DNA of 64,000 nucleotides from contig NZ_JAAVUY010000014.1 of assembly GCF_018449695.1 (NCBI RefSeq), positions 62,001 to 126,000 of the forward strand, in the 5' to 3' direction. A program made the translations under genes and the position numbers. Below the pieces are notes generated by a model that was given only the letters and a program-made list of their open reading frames with translations, ran no database searches and was not told where the DNA came from. Numbering within the stretch: position 1 is the stretch's first letter; the number at the start of each line of letters is the position of its first letter. Positions 27,823 to 37,018 of the stretch are shown here, one piece after another. This stretch comes from Bradyrhizobium sp. dw_411 (GTDB lineage Bacteria > Pseudomonadota > Alphaproteobacteria > Rhizobiales > Xanthobacteraceae).

Positions 27823-28458
27823 CTAAACGACCTTATCCGAAATCACCTGCCGAACCGGCACGGTGTTGGCAAAAGACGGGCGCGCCTCGATGCGCGCGCT
27901 GAAGGCGGCCAGGTCAGGGTACAGGCTTCGCCAGTCGAATTCAGAAAACCGCACCAGCAGGTAACCGAGCGCGGTTCCCACCGCGATATCGCCGAGGCCG
28001 AACGCGTCGCCGACTGCAAAGGCGCGGTCGCCGACCAGGCGCGCCATTTCGCGCACACCGCCTTCGATCTTTCGGCGCTGGCGGTCCATCCAATGCTGGC
28101 TTCTGCCTTCTGCAGAGCGCATCTGTTCGAAGAACGACAGCACCACCGCGTCGCAGATCCCGTCGCACAAAACCTCAAGCCGCCGCGCCGCGATCGTACC
28201 GTCGATATCTCCAGGCAATAGCGGCGGATGCGGATATTTCAGTTCGAGGTATTGCAGGATGAAACTGGATTCGTAGACGCTGGAGCCGTCTTCGAGGATC
28301 AGGACCGGAAGCTTTTCCAGCGGATTATATTTCGGAGTCGAGGTAGTGCGGTCCCAAGGTACTTCCGTCATCAGTTCGAACGGCAGGCCCTTTTCGGCCA
28401 GGGCGATCCGCACCTTCCGCGCATAGGGACTGGGCGTCGCGCTGATCAGCTTGAGCAT
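27823..28458 (-). CDS. Glutathione S-transferase family protein
   Basis: A 211-residue cytoplasmic protein. The thioredoxin-like N-terminal domain holds SATPSPYARKVRIALAEKGLPFEL, the cis-Pro region EKLPVLILEDG and the glutathione-binding SSVYESSFILQYLE. The helical C-terminal domain follows with FAVGDAFGLGDIAVGTALGYL. It conjugates or reduces electrophiles with glutathione, as is usual for the family; the substrate is unknown. It precedes no obvious operon partner, though the zinc-ribbon gene ends 6 bases upstream and may be co-transcribed. Confidence 0.9.
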   Translation of the reverse strand: MLKLISATPSPYARKVRIALAEKGLPFELMTEVPWDRTTSTPKYNPLEKLPVLILEDGSSVYESSFILQYLELKYPHPPLLPGDIDGTIAARRLEVLCDGICDAVVLSFFEQMRSAEGRSQHWMDRQRRKIEGGVREMARLVGDRAFAVGDAFGLGDIAVGTALGYLLVRFSEFDWRSLYPDLAAFSARIEARPSFANTVPVRQVISDKVV

Positions 28459-28464
28459 GATGGA

Positions 28465-28671
28465 CTAAAGCGTCTCCTGCTTGTGTCCGCATTGCTTGCA
28501 GGCGAATTTCACCCGCGTTGCGCCTTTTTCGGCCGAAACCCGGTTCGGCGCGCCGCATTTGCCGCATACCGCCTCGATGCGGGTATTGCCCTGCTTCACG
28601 ACAAGGTTTTTGCGTTCCATGGTTTCGCGGATCAACCGCTCGGCCTCTTCCCGCATTTCCTGCTTCGACAT
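28465..28671 (-). CDS. Small zinc-ribbon protein
   Basis: A 68-residue protein. The first 30 residues are a charged helix (QEMREEAERLIRETMERKN). The C-terminal part carries two CxxC knuckles, C36-G-K-C39 and C58-K-Q-C61, that would bind one zinc. The ATG at 28671 was chosen over a GTG at 28695 because GAGGG-rich sequence lies just before it and the added eight residues look like leader. Function unknown; zinc-ribbon proteins of this size often bind nucleic acid or another protein. Confidence 0.75.
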   Translation of the reverse strand: MSKQEMREEAERLIRETMERKNLVVKQGNTRIEAVCGKCGAPNRVSAEKGATRVKFACKQCGHKQETL

Positions 28672-28807
28672 CCGCTCAACCCTGCCCTCAAACACGTCAA
28701 TGAGGCGGCCTTATACCATGGCATCGCGCCTTGCGAACAAGGCCGATGTCAATTTTTGTGAGCCTGATCGGTTCTGATTGCACCGGAACCGCGGCTCTCA
28801 CCTCATT

Positions 28808-28857
28808 TTGACGCGTTTTCTTTACGCGAACCGGCATCCACTTCGCTCGAAAACGCT
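28808..28857. repeat. GCGTTTTC...GAAAACGC dispersed palindrome
   Basis: Arms GCGTTTTC (28813-28820) and GAAAACGC (28849-28856) with the core GCGAACCGGCATCC. It looks related in design to the repeat at 4294 (GAAAACCGGTTTCC core). It lies downstream of the Rieske operon. Confidence 0.7.
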
Positions 28858-28898
28858 TTGCCTTGAATGGATTTGGGTTCGGTCAGCCAACGGTATAA

Positions 28899-29312
28899 TT
28901 ACGTCTCGATAATGACGTAGCTGTCCTCGACATGCACCGGAAAGGTCTCGGCCACATAGGGGCCCTTGGCCAGTGTCTCGCCATCTTCAATGACAACAGG
29001 ATAAGTCCGCACCTTGACGCGTTTGGGGTCGAACCAGGATTGCCCGTTGCGCATGTCGAACTCCCAGCCGTGCCAGGCGCACCGGAGCAGTTCGCCGACC
29101 CGCGAGCGCTGATAGACGCCGGGCTCGGGCGACGTCAGCCGCGCGACACAGGCCGCCTTGTCGAGCGGCGCGCCGGCATGCGGGCAGCGATTGAGCAGCG
29201 CAAAGAACTCGCCATTGGCGTGGAACACGACGATATCTCGGCCTTCCACGCTGACCACCTTGTTGCCGCCGGGCGGAATGTCTGAGGTACGGGCGACAAT
29301 ATGCCGGGTCAT
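28899..29312 (-). CDS. Rieske [2Fe-2S] ferredoxin-type protein
   Basis: A 137-residue Rieske-fold protein. The cluster ligands are C43-P-H45 and C78-A-W-H81 (motifs CPHAGAPL and CAWHGWEF). The spacing between the two motifs is 33 residues, longer than in most ferredoxins because of the insert around LTSPEPGVYQRSRVGEL. It is soluble, with no signal peptide. It lies 4 bases after an amidohydrolase gene and probably shares its operon. Rieske ferredoxins usually carry electrons to a ring-hydroxylating oxygenase, but none is encoded in this window. Confidence 0.9.
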   Translation of the reverse strand: MTRHIVARTSDIPPGGNKVVSVEGRDIVVFHANGEFFALLNRCPHAGAPLDKAACVARLTSPEPGVYQRSRVGELLRCAWHGWEFDMRNGQSWFDPKRVKVRTYPVVIEDGETLAKGPYVAETFPVHVEDSYVIIET

Positions 29313-29316
29313 GACG

Positions 29317-30429
29317 TCAAAACTTGTACACGGCGCGGGCGTTGGCGTTGAAGATCTTCGCCCGCTCAGTCTCGGTCAGCGGCGTCTTGAAGGCAAAGCG
29401 CGGATCGTCGAAATCCCAATGCGGATAATCCGACGAGAACAGCAGGCGATCGAGGCCAACCCATTCGATCAGGGATCGCAGATGCCGGGCCTCGTCGGGC
29501 TCGTCGATCGGCTGCGTGGTGAACCAGAAATGCTCCCGCACATATTCGGACGGACGCCGCTTGAGATGCGGAACCTCGGAGCGAAACCGCTCGAAATGCT
29601 GATCCATTCGCCACATCGTGGGGGCGATCCAGCCGAAGCCGCCTTCGATGAACACGATCTTGAGGCGCGGGAAACGCTCGCATACGCCTTCGATCACCAG
29701 GCTTGTCAGCGTCGCCGCCATCGAATGCGCGTTCGACTGATGCTCCTCGGCATAATAAGACGGCCAGCCGCCACCGGCCGGCGCGTGGCCACCATAGCCG
29801 CCGACATGAATGCCGAGCGGCAGGTCCAGTTCCTCGGCCAGCGCATAAATCGGCCAGTAGCGGCGGCGGCCAAGCGGCTCATTGGCGCGCGGCGACACGT
29901 TGATCTGAATATATCGGCCCAGCTTGGCGCAGCGATTGATCTCGGTGAGCGCGGCCTGGGTGTCGTCCTGTCCGACCAGAATCGAAGCCTTCAGCCGCGG
30001 ATCACGATCGCTCCACTGCGCCAACTGCCACTCGTTGATAGCGCGCTGGATCGCGGCGCCGAATTCGAGGTTTTGCTGCGAGAAGATGAACATATCCAGC
30101 ACCTGCAGGATGCCGAACTCGACATCGAAGGGATCGAGGTGCTGCTGGCGCATGAAGGCGAGGTCGGATCCGGGCGGGCCACCGGTCGGCGGCCACGCAT
30201 CGCGGCGCGCGATCAGCGGCGAAGATCGCGGATAGGGCGTGGTGCCGATATAGGGCGTCCTCAGATGATCGCCGTAGGTCGCAAGATGTTCCTGCCAGCG
30301 TTTGCTGAGAAACGGATTGAGATCGGAGCGCGCATGCAGGCTCGGATGGATATCGCAATCGATGATCCGCAGCCGGCTCTTGGCGGGCGCTTCCTGTTCG
30401 GACAGAGGGCGGTCGATGACATCGCTCAT
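29317..30429 (-). CDS. Amidohydrolase-2 (ACMSD-like) family protein
   Basis: A 370-residue TIM-barrel enzyme of the amidohydrolase-2 group, which includes ACMSD-type decarboxylases and 6-methylsalicylate-type hydrolases. Key positions are the N-terminal DCDIHPSLHA, the barrel His in GIHVGGYGG, the IEGGFGW segment and the C-terminal metal Asp in FSSDYPHWDFDD. It is a tandem homologue of the next gene upstream and precedes the Rieske gene. Reaction unknown; the family hydrolyses or decarboxylates cyclic and aromatic compounds. Confidence 0.88.
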   Translation of the reverse strand: MSDVIDRPLSEQEAPAKSRLRIIDCDIHPSLHARSDLNPFLSKRWQEHLATYGDHLRTPYIGTTPYPRSSPLIARRDAWPPTGGPPGSDLAFMRQQHLDPFDVEFGILQVLDMFIFSQQNLEFGAAIQRAINEWQLAQWSDRDPRLKASILVGQDDTQAALTEINRCAKLGRYIQINVSPRANEPLGRRRYWPIYALAEELDLPLGIHVGGYGGHAPAGGGWPSYYAEEHQSNAHSMAATLTSLVIEGVCERFPRLKIVFIEGGFGWIAPTMWRMDQHFERFRSEVPHLKRRPSEYVREHFWFTTQPIDEPDEARHLRSLIEWVGLDRLLFSSDYPHWDFDDPRFAFKTPLTETERAKIFNANARAVYKF

Positions 30430-30444
30430 GCGATCCTCCGGAAT

Positions 30445-31506
30445 TTAAGCGGCGAGATTCAGCCGCGGGAAAGTCTCAAGCGGATTGTCGGCACACATTC
30501 GCGAGACAAGACTCGCGGGCAGATGCGGCGGTATCGCGTCGTCGCCGTCGAATTGCCAATGCGGATAGTCTGACGAGAACAGGAACATCCTGTCCGAGCC
30601 GATCATGTCGACGATATCGGCGACGCCGGCGGCATCGGGCGGACTGTCGAAGGGTTGCGTGGTGAAACGGATGTGGTCGCGCATGATCGCGGCCGGTTCG
30701 CGCTCGACCCAGGGCACCTCGACGCGCACGCCGCGCCAGGTCTTGTTGGCGCGCCACATGAACGCCGGAAGCCAGCTCACACCGGATTCCATCAGCACCA
30801 CCTTGAGGCCGGGGAACTTGCCGAAAACGCCTTCGTAGATCAGGCTGAGCACCTGGGCCTGAAACGCCTGCGCCTCGGCGAGATAATATTCGTAGCGATA
30901 GGACGGCCAGCCGACCGAACTTGGCGCCTGGCGATATTGGCTGCCGGCATGGATTGCGATCGGCAGTTTGTGACGCTCGGCGGCCTGATAGACCGGCCAG
31001 AAATGCCGCCGCCCCAACAAAGTCTCGCCCTGCGCCAGCACCAATACCGAGACGAACCTGTTATCGCCGGCGCGGCGTTCGATCTCTTCGATGGCGAGAT
31101 CTGGCGCCTGCATCGGCACCATGATCGAGGCGCGCAACCGCTTGTCGTTCGCCAGCCACTCGGCCGCGATCCAGTCGTTGATCGCCTTGCAGAACGCGGC
31201 GGCCATATAGGGATCGTACACCGCCTGTGCGCCATAGAGCACATTGCAGATCGCGTGGCTGGCGCCTAGCTCGTCGAACGCGCCGCGCTGAAGCATCGCC
31301 AGATCGCTGCCGGGCTTGCCTTTATTGGGCCGCCAGTCGGCACGGCCGGACAGCGGCATGTTGGGCGGATAGCTTGTGAGATCGAGACCGTCGATCGCAC
31401 GGCTTACGACCTGCTCTTTCCAGTGATCGTCGAGATAGGGCAACAGCGTAGTGCGCGTTCCCCCCACGGCGGGATGGATATCGCAATCAATCCGCGTGGC
31501 GGCCAT
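30445..31506 (-). CDS. Amidohydrolase-2 (ACMSD-like) family protein, tandem paralogue
   Basis: A 353-residue paralogue of the downstream amidohydrolase, 15 bases away. Shared features are DCDIHPAVGG, the KPGSDLAMLQ stretch, AIHAGSQ, LMESGVSW and FSSDYPHWQFDGDD. The ATG at 31506 was chosen because GGGGAAAC precedes it; the longer frame to 31845 runs into ccdA and is not plausible. The two enzymes plus the Rieske protein look like one operon of a degradation pathway. Substrate unknown. Confidence 0.88.
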   Translation of the reverse strand: MAATRIDCDIHPAVGGTRTTLLPYLDDHWKEQVVSRAIDGLDLTSYPPNMPLSGRADWRPNKGKPGSDLAMLQRGAFDELGASHAICNVLYGAQAVYDPYMAAAFCKAINDWIAAEWLANDKRLRASIMVPMQAPDLAIEEIERRAGDNRFVSVLVLAQGETLLGRRHFWPVYQAAERHKLPIAIHAGSQYRQAPSSVGWPSYRYEYYLAEAQAFQAQVLSLIYEGVFGKFPGLKVVLMESGVSWLPAFMWRANKTWRGVRVEVPWVEREPAAIMRDHIRFTTQPFDSPPDAAGVADIVDMIGSDRMFLFSSDYPHWQFDGDDAIPPHLPASLVSRMCADNPLETFPRLNLAA

Positions 31507-31726
31507 TAAGCGTTTCCCCGGAGCGTTCCCTGCACATCTTTTTGGCGGCTTGTGTTCGCCGCCCGTCAAATGTGCCGCCGACCGGTCGCGAGCGCAAGGG
31601 CAAGCTTGGGGACAGATCCTGCAGAATCGACTGGCAGAAGGTGGGTAAATGGCAGTCCGGAAGGGCCTGAAGCAAGCCGGCGCGGAAGCGCTATTTCTGT
31701 TTTCGGTACGCGTGCACCGCCCGCGC

Positions 31727-32458
31727 TTAACCGAAATTCTGCAGGCTTGGGAACGTTTCCAGCAGCCAGATGCTGACAGCGGAGACGCTGCCGGTGAGAA
31801 AAGCGATGCCGGTGAGCACCATGAACACACCCATCGCCCGCTCAACGGTGGCGAGGTGGCGCTTCATCCGGGCAAACAACGAAGAGAATTGTTCGACCAT
31901 CAAGGCCGCGATCAGGAAGGGAATCCCGAGCCCGGCCGAATAGACCGCAAGCAGGCCGGCGCCCTTGGCCACGGTCGCCTCGGCCGCCGCCACCGACAGG
32001 ATCGCAGCGAGAATCGGCCCGATGCAGGGTGTCCAGCCGAATGCAAAGGCGAGACCCATGACGTAAGCGCCCCACAGCCCGACCGGCTTCGGCGCCGTCA
32101 GCCGGCCCTCGCGCATCAACAAGCCGATGCGGGTCAGCCCGAGGAAATGCAGACCCATGATGATGATGACGATGCCTGCGACGATCGACAGTTCGGCCGA
32201 CCAGGCGCGGATCAGGCTTCCGACAAAGGACGCGCTGGCGCCGAGTGCCACGAACACGGTGGAAAAGCCGAGCACGAACATCACGGCCGAAATCATCACC
32301 GCACGCTGCGAGGACGATACCGTCTCGTCATTGTTAACGTGATCGATGGTCGCGCCGGTTAGGTAGATCAGATAGGGCGGCACCAGAGGCAGCACGCAGG
32401 GCGACAGAAAACTGACGATGCCGGCGATCAGCGCCGCGGGAATCGAAACATCATGCAT
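31727..32458 (-). CDS. ccdA: Cytochrome c biogenesis protein CcdA
   Basis: A 243-residue membrane protein with about six hydrophobic segments. The diagnostic CcdA/DsbD cysteines are in FLSPCVLPLVPPYL and FGWTPCIGPILAAI. It moves reducing power from cytoplasmic thioredoxin to the periplasm for cytochrome c assembly and disulfide control. It is monocistronic here, with no ccm genes adjacent, and lies 220 bases upstream of the amidohydrolase operon. Confidence 0.93.
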   Translation of the reverse strand: MHDVSIPAALIAGIVSFLSPCVLPLVPPYLIYLTGATIDHVNNDETVSSSQRAVMISAVMFVLGFSTVFVALGASASFVGSLIRAWSAELSIVAGIVIIIMGLHFLGLTRIGLLMREGRLTAPKPVGLWGAYVMGLAFAFGWTPCIGPILAAILSVAAAEATVAKGAGLLAVYSAGLGIPFLIAALMVEQFSSLFARMKRHLATVERAMGVFMVLTGIAFLTGSVSAVSIWLLETFPSLQNFG

Positions 32459-32723
32459 AGGAAGAAGCCATCCGGGGCGTCGAAGTCAGGCATAGCCATT
32501 AGCCTTCCTTGTCGGGCGAGTATACGCCAAAATGAGCCGATTAGTTTCAGATCACGCTACCTTCACGAAAAGTTCGACGGCCGGCATTTAAAGATTGCCT
32601 CCAATTCGGCCATGGATTGCGGATTTTTTCCGCTGCGGCCGCGGGAATTGCAAGCTAGGCTGTCTCGCAAAAGCTTGCGGCGCAGACCTGCTACGTTTTG
32701 AAAATTACCAGTTCGGAGATGTC

Positions 32724-34178
32724 ATGACCCTTGTCGTTCGCGGTGGAACCGTCGTCAATCACGATCATGCGCGGCGCGCCGATGTCCTGATCGATGGCGA
32801 TACGATTGTGGCAGTCGGCTCCTCCCTCGAGGTTCCCATCGGCGCTGACATCGTCGATGCCGGCGGCTGCTATGTGATGCCGGGCGGCATCGATCCGCAT
32901 ACCCATCTCGAATTCAGCTTCATGGGCAGCGTATCCGCCGATGATTTCGAATGGGGCACCAAGGCGGCGCTGACCGGCGGCACCACGATGGTGGTCGATT
33001 TCTGCGTTCCCGACCCCGGGCAATCGATGCTCGCGGCGTATCAGGACTGGCGGCGCAAATCCGAGAAGGCCGCCAGCGACTACGGCTTCCACATGGCCGT
33101 GACGTCCTGGTCGAAGCAGGTGTTCGACGAAATGGAGATCGTCGTCAAAACCTACGGGATCAACACTTTCAAGCATTTCATGGCCTACAAAGGCGCGTTG
33201 ATGGTGAATGACGACGAGCTCTACAACTCGTTCGCGCGTTGTGCCCATCTCGGCGCGATGCCGCTGGTGCACGCCGAAAATGGCGACGTCGTCGCCCTGA
33301 TGCAGGAAGCGTTGCTGGCGCGCGGCGTCACCGGCCCTGAGGGCCACGCTTATTCTCGTCCGCCCGAAGTCGAGGGCGAGGCGACCAACCGCGCCATCAT
33401 GATCGCCGACATGACCGGCGTTCCGATCTATATTGTGCACACCAGTTGCCGCGAGGCCCACGAGGCGATCGCCCGCGCCCGCGCCAGCGGCAAGCGCGTC
33501 TATGGCGAGCCGCTGATCCAGCATCTGCTGCTCGACGAGGGCGAATATGCCAACAAGAGCTGGAACCATTCCGCCCAGCGCGTGATGTCGCCGCCATTCC
33601 GCGACAAGGCGCATCAGGCCAGCCTGTGGGCCGGGCTTCAATCCGGTTCGCTACAGGTGGTCGCGACCGACCACTGCGCGTTCACGACCGAACAAAAGCG
33701 TCTTGGTTTTGAGGATTTCCGCAAAATTCCCAATGGCACCGGCGGTCTCGAAGACCGCCTGCCGGTGCTGTGGACCGCGGGCGTCAACACCGGCCGCCTG
33801 ACCAAGGAGGAATTCGTCGCGGTGACCTCGGCCAATATCGCCCGCATCCTCAATATCTATCCGAAAAAAGGACGGATCGCCGCCGGCTCGGACGCCGATA
33901 TCGTGGTGTGGGATCCCGCAGCCGCCAAAACCATCTCGATGAAGAAGCAATTGAGCCGGATCGACTACAATGTGTTCGAAGGTTTTGCCTGCACCGGCGC
34001 GCCCGCGGTCACACTGTCGCGCGGCAGGATCGCCTACGCCAAGGGCGACCTGCGCGCCGAAAAAGGCGACGGCCAGTATGTCGAGCGGCCGGCTTTCTCG
34101 CCGGTCCATGTCGCCAATTCCACCTGGAAGCAGGCCACCGCACCACAAGCGGTGCGGCGCGCGGATGTGACGCCGTGA
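32724..34178 (+). CDS. hydA: D-hydantoinase / dihydropyrimidinase
   Basis: A 484-residue cyclic amidohydrolase that opens hydantoins or dihydropyrimidines. All six metal-site residues are at classical positions: H59 and H61 (DPHTHLEF), the carboxylated K150 (NTFKHFMAYKG), H183 (PLVHAENGD), H239 (YIVHTSC) and D316 (ATDHCAFTT). Length is normal. The ATG at 32724 begins the conserved domain; a longer upstream frame looks non-coding. It ends one base from the convergent YdhR-like gene. It could take part in pyrimidine or hydantoin use together with the adjacent liv transporter; that link is inferred. Confidence 0.93.
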   Translation: MTLVVRGGTVVNHDHARRADVLIDGDTIVAVGSSLEVPIGADIVDAGGCYVMPGGIDPHTHLEFSFMGSVSADDFEWGTKAALTGGTTMVVDFCVPDPGQSMLAAYQDWRRKSEKAASDYGFHMAVTSWSKQVFDEMEIVVKTYGINTFKHFMAYKGALMVNDDELYNSFARCAHLGAMPLVHAENGDVVALMQEALLARGVTGPEGHAYSRPPEVEGEATNRAIMIADMTGVPIYIVHTSCREAHEAIARARASGKRVYGEPLIQHLLLDEGEYANKSWNHSAQRVMSPPFRDKAHQASLWAGLQSGSLQVVATDHCAFTTEQKRLGFEDFRKIPNGTGGLEDRLPVLWTAGVNTGRLTKEEFVAVTSANIARILNIYPKKGRIAAGSDADIVVWDPAAAKTISMKKQLSRIDYNVFEGFACTGAPAVTLSRGRIAYAKGDLRAEKGDGQYVERPAFSPVHVANSTWKQATAPQAVRRADVTP

Positions 34179-34179
34179 G

Positions 34180-34491
34180 CTAAATCGCCCCGGCCTTGCC
34201 GCTCGCCTTGTCGGTGAGCGCGACCGTCTCAAAATACTGAATGCGGGGATCGTTGCCGTAGCGGGCGCGGATGCCGTCGCGCCAGGGACCGGTATAAAAC
34301 GCCTCGGCTGCGGCCTGACTTTCCCACATGTAGACGCCGCCGGCGATGTCGCCTTCCTTGCGGCAGATGAACTGCTTGCGGACGAAGCCTGGCGCTTTCA
34401 GGAAATCGGGCGCGATCTTGGTGAAGTGCTCGCGGCACTCCTCGAGGCCGATCGATTTCGGCAGGTCGTAGAGAACAATGGCTGTTATCAT
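34180..34491 (-). CDS. YdhR/ABM-like small monooxygenase-fold protein
   Basis: A 103-residue ferredoxin-like alpha+beta protein similar to YdhR and antibiotic-biosynthesis-monooxygenase dimers (FTKIAPDFLKAPGFVRKQFICRKEGDIAGGVYMWESQAAAEAFYTGPW). The motif GVYMWES followed by AAEAFY is the family hallmark. It follows livF by 30 bases and is probably the last gene of the liv operon. Proposed roles of the family include small-molecule oxygenation and binding, without proof here. Confidence 0.78.
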   Translation of the reverse strand: MITAIVLYDLPKSIGLEECREHFTKIAPDFLKAPGFVRKQFICRKEGDIAGGVYMWESQAAAEAFYTGPWRDGIRARYGNDPRIQYFETVALTDKASGKAGAI

Positions 34492-34521
34492 GGGCGTTTT
34501 CCCTTTTTTCTCTGGTTGAAA

Positions 34522-35247
34522 TCAAGCGGCAGTCATGCCGAGATAGGCTTCGCGCACACTCGGGTTGGCGACGAGTTCATTGGACGGTCCCGACAGGACG
34601 ATGCGGCCGGTATCGAGCACGAAGCCGGTGCTGGCAAGCCGCAGCGCGGTCGCGACATCCTGCTCGACCAGAAGGATGGACTGGCCGGCACGGTTGATCT
34701 CAGTCAACGCCTTGCTCAACTCCCCGACCAGCTTCGGCGACAGTCCGAGCGACAATTCGTCAATCATCAACAGGGTCGGATTGGCCATCAGGCCGCGACC
34801 GATCGCGCACATCTGCTGCTCGCCTCCCGACAGGGTTGAAGCGTCCTGATGCAACCTCTCGGCCAGTTTTGGGAAGGTCGCCAGCACGAAATCAAGATCC
34901 TTGTTGATCACGGCGCGTCCGTCACCGCGCAAATAGCTTCCCATCAGCAGATTTTCACGCACCGTCATGCCGGCAAACAGCCGCCTGCCCTCCGGCACAT
35001 GCGCGATACCGCGGCGCACGATCTCCTGCGCCGGCAGACCCCGCAGATCCTGGTCCGCGAACAGAATGCTTCCCGCCGTCGACTTGGCCATGCCCGATAA
35101 AACACGAAGCAGCGTGGTCTTGCCGGCGCCGTTTGATCCGATCAGGCAGACGATCTCGCCGGCTTTTACGGTCAGCGCAACATCGTGCAAGACTTGGACG
35201 TCGCCATAACCGCCGCAGAGCCCGGACGCTTTCAGCAAATCGACCAT
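34522..35247 (-). CDS. livF: Branched-chain-type ABC ATPase LivF (set 2)
   Basis: A 241-residue ATPase with a normal Walker A (GSNGAGKTT), signature TLSGGEQQMCAIGRGLM, Walker B TLLMIDELSLGLSP and switch region LLVEQDVATAL. In contrast to the first livF in this window, its Walker A Lys is intact. It starts at the last base of livG (1-base overlap) and is followed by the YdhR-like gene. Confidence 0.95.
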   Translation of the reverse strand: MVDLLKASGLCGGYGDVQVLHDVALTVKAGEIVCLIGSNGAGKTTLLRVLSGMAKSTAGSILFADQDLRGLPAQEIVRRGIAHVPEGRRLFAGMTVRENLLMGSYLRGDGRAVINKDLDFVLATFPKLAERLHQDASTLSGGEQQMCAIGRGLMANPTLLMIDELSLGLSPKLVGELSKALTEINRAGQSILLVEQDVATALRLASTGFVLDTGRIVLSGPSNELVANPSVREAYLGMTAA

Positions 35248-36023
35248 CAGCCGGTTGCCTCCGCATGACGATAGTCGGCGCCCAGATAGGCCTCGACCAC
35301 CTGGGGGTCACGAATGACATTGGCCGGCTGCCCGTCCGCAATCAAAACCCCCTGATGCAGCACGACGATGCGCGAGGACGCCCGCATTACCACCTTCATC
35401 AAATGCTCGATCAGGACAATGGTGATGCCCCGCGCGGCAATCGCCTTGATCAGGTCGAGCGCGCCCTCGATCTCGGTCGCGTTCAGCCCGGCATTGACTT
35501 CATCGAGCAATAACAGCCGCGGATTGGTCGCGAGGCCCTTGGCCAGTTCGAGCCGCTTGCGTCCCGGCAGCGTAAGCTGCGACGCCGGCATCGAGGTCAT
35601 GGCCGTTAGGCCGACGAAAGCAAGACACGCCGAGGCACGGTCCATCGCCTCGGCGACGCTGTGTGCCTTGCCGGCAAACATCGCCCCCGCGGCGACATTT
35701 TCGAGCACGGTCATGCGCGGAAACGGCTGCACGATCTGGAACGTGCGTCCGATGCCACGCCGCGCGATCTGATAGGCGGGCGCGCGATCGATGCGCTTGC
35801 CCTCGAACAGGATTTCACCCTCGTCCGGTTGCTGCACGCCGGTGATGACATTGACCAGCGTCGTCTTGCCGGCGCCGTTGGGACCGATCAGCCCGATGAT
35901 CTCGCCTTGGGTCAGTTCAAGCGAAACGTTGTTGAGCGCGACGAGGCCGCCGTAGCGTTTGGTCACACCGGCGATCTGCATCAGTGGCGTTGGTGCGGTT
36001 GCTTGCTGCGCCAACGAGTTCAT
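35247..36023 (-). CDS. livG: Branched-chain-type ABC ATPase LivG (set 2)
   Basis: A 258-residue ATPase. Walker A is GPNGAGKTT, the signature region is QLTLPGRKRLELAKGLA (a LivG variant), Walker B is LLLLDEVNAGLN and the switch His is in VLIEHLMKVV. The start at 36023 overlaps the livM stop by 4 bases (ATGA), which favours it over a much longer in-frame upstream extension. Part of the five-gene operon running K-H-M-G-F on the minus strand. Confidence 0.94.
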   Translation of the reverse strand: MNSLAQQATAPTPLMQIAGVTKRYGGLVALNNVSLELTQGEIIGLIGPNGAGKTTLVNVITGVQQPDEGEILFEGKRIDRAPAYQIARRGIGRTFQIVQPFPRMTVLENVAAGAMFAGKAHSVAEAMDRASACLAFVGLTAMTSMPASQLTLPGRKRLELAKGLATNPRLLLLDEVNAGLNATEIEGALDLIKAIAARGITIVLIEHLMKVVMRASSRIVVLHQGVLIADGQPANVIRDPQVVEAYLGADYRHAEATG

Positions 36024-37018
36024 GACGGCACCACCGGCGGCGCCGCGCCGCTGATATCGGAGGTTCGCCCGGCGCGCCCATACGCGCGCAGCTTCTCGAT
36101 CCCGCGCCCGATGCTGCCGATGCCTCCCGGCATGAATACCAGCAACGCCACGATGATGATGCCGAGAATGCCGGCATGGAAATTCAGCACGTTGCGCCAC
36201 ACGAATTCTTCCAGCACGAGGAAGATGATTGCGCCGGCAACCGGTCCGAAGATGGTGCCGACGCCACCGATAAAGGCCATGATGATCGGCTTGACCGACA
36301 GGAGATCGTCGAACGCGTCGGTGGGATCGATGTATCCGATCCAGGTGGCGTAGATCGCGCCGACCAGACCGGCTGTGGCGGCGGAGGCTGCAAAGCCGAG
36401 GATCTTGGTCGCGAGCGTGTTGACGCCAAGCACGATGGCGGCATCCTCGTTCTGCTCGATGCAGCGCATTGCCCAACCGAGACGGCTGCGCCAGATCAGC
36501 GTTGCAAGGCCGATCGTCAGCGCCGCCGCGACCAGCATGCTGACGTAATAGAGGCGGGTCTGGACGTCGACATTGATGGCGCCAACCGCCGGCAAATTGA
36601 GTCCCATGCCGCCTCCGGTCAGTGTCGTGGCCGCATTGGTGATCTCACGCAGCACCGCCGCCAGCACCAGACTTGCGACCGCGAAATAATGGCCGCGTAG
36701 CCGCAGGATCGCCGGACCGACGAGCAGCGAGAACAACGTTGCGGCCGCCGCGCCGAACAGCCAGGTGGCCGGCAACGGCAGCGAACTCGCGCCGCGCAGG
36801 ATGCCGGACGCGTAGGCGCCTATTCCGAAGAAGGCCGCGGTGGCAAAGGACGGATAGCCGATGAAGCCGCCGACGATGTTCCAGGACGATGCCAACGCGA
36901 TGTACATGAAAGCAATCGTCGTCAGGCGCAGCAGATAGTTGGTCGCGGTGAACGGCAGGATAATCACGACAAGCACGAGCACGCCGAGGCCGACGATCGC
37001 GATGGGAGATCGTTTCAT
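36020..37018 (-). CDS. livM: Branched-chain-type ABC permease LivM (set 2)
   Basis: A 332-residue permease of ordinary LivM length, with about nine hydrophobic segments. The LivM start is LTTIAFMYIALASSWNIVGGFIGYPSFATAAFFGIGAYASG. The coupling loop is SRLGWAMRCIEQNEDAAIVLGVNTLATKILGFAASA. It overlaps livH and livG by 4 bases each. Confidence 0.95.
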   Translation of the reverse strand: MKRSPIAIVGLGVLVLVVIILPFTATNYLLRLTTIAFMYIALASSWNIVGGFIGYPSFATAAFFGIGAYASGILRGASSLPLPATWLFGAAAATLFSLLVGPAILRLRGHYFAVASLVLAAVLREITNAATTLTGGGMGLNLPAVGAINVDVQTRLYYVSMLVAAALTIGLATLIWRSRLGWAMRCIEQNEDAAIVLGVNTLATKILGFAASAATAGLVGAIYATWIGYIDPTDAFDDLLSVKPIIMAFIGGVGTIFGPVAGAIIFLVLEEFVWRNVLNFHAGILGIIIVALLVFMPGGIGSIGRGIEKLRAYGRAGRTSDISGAAPPVVPS

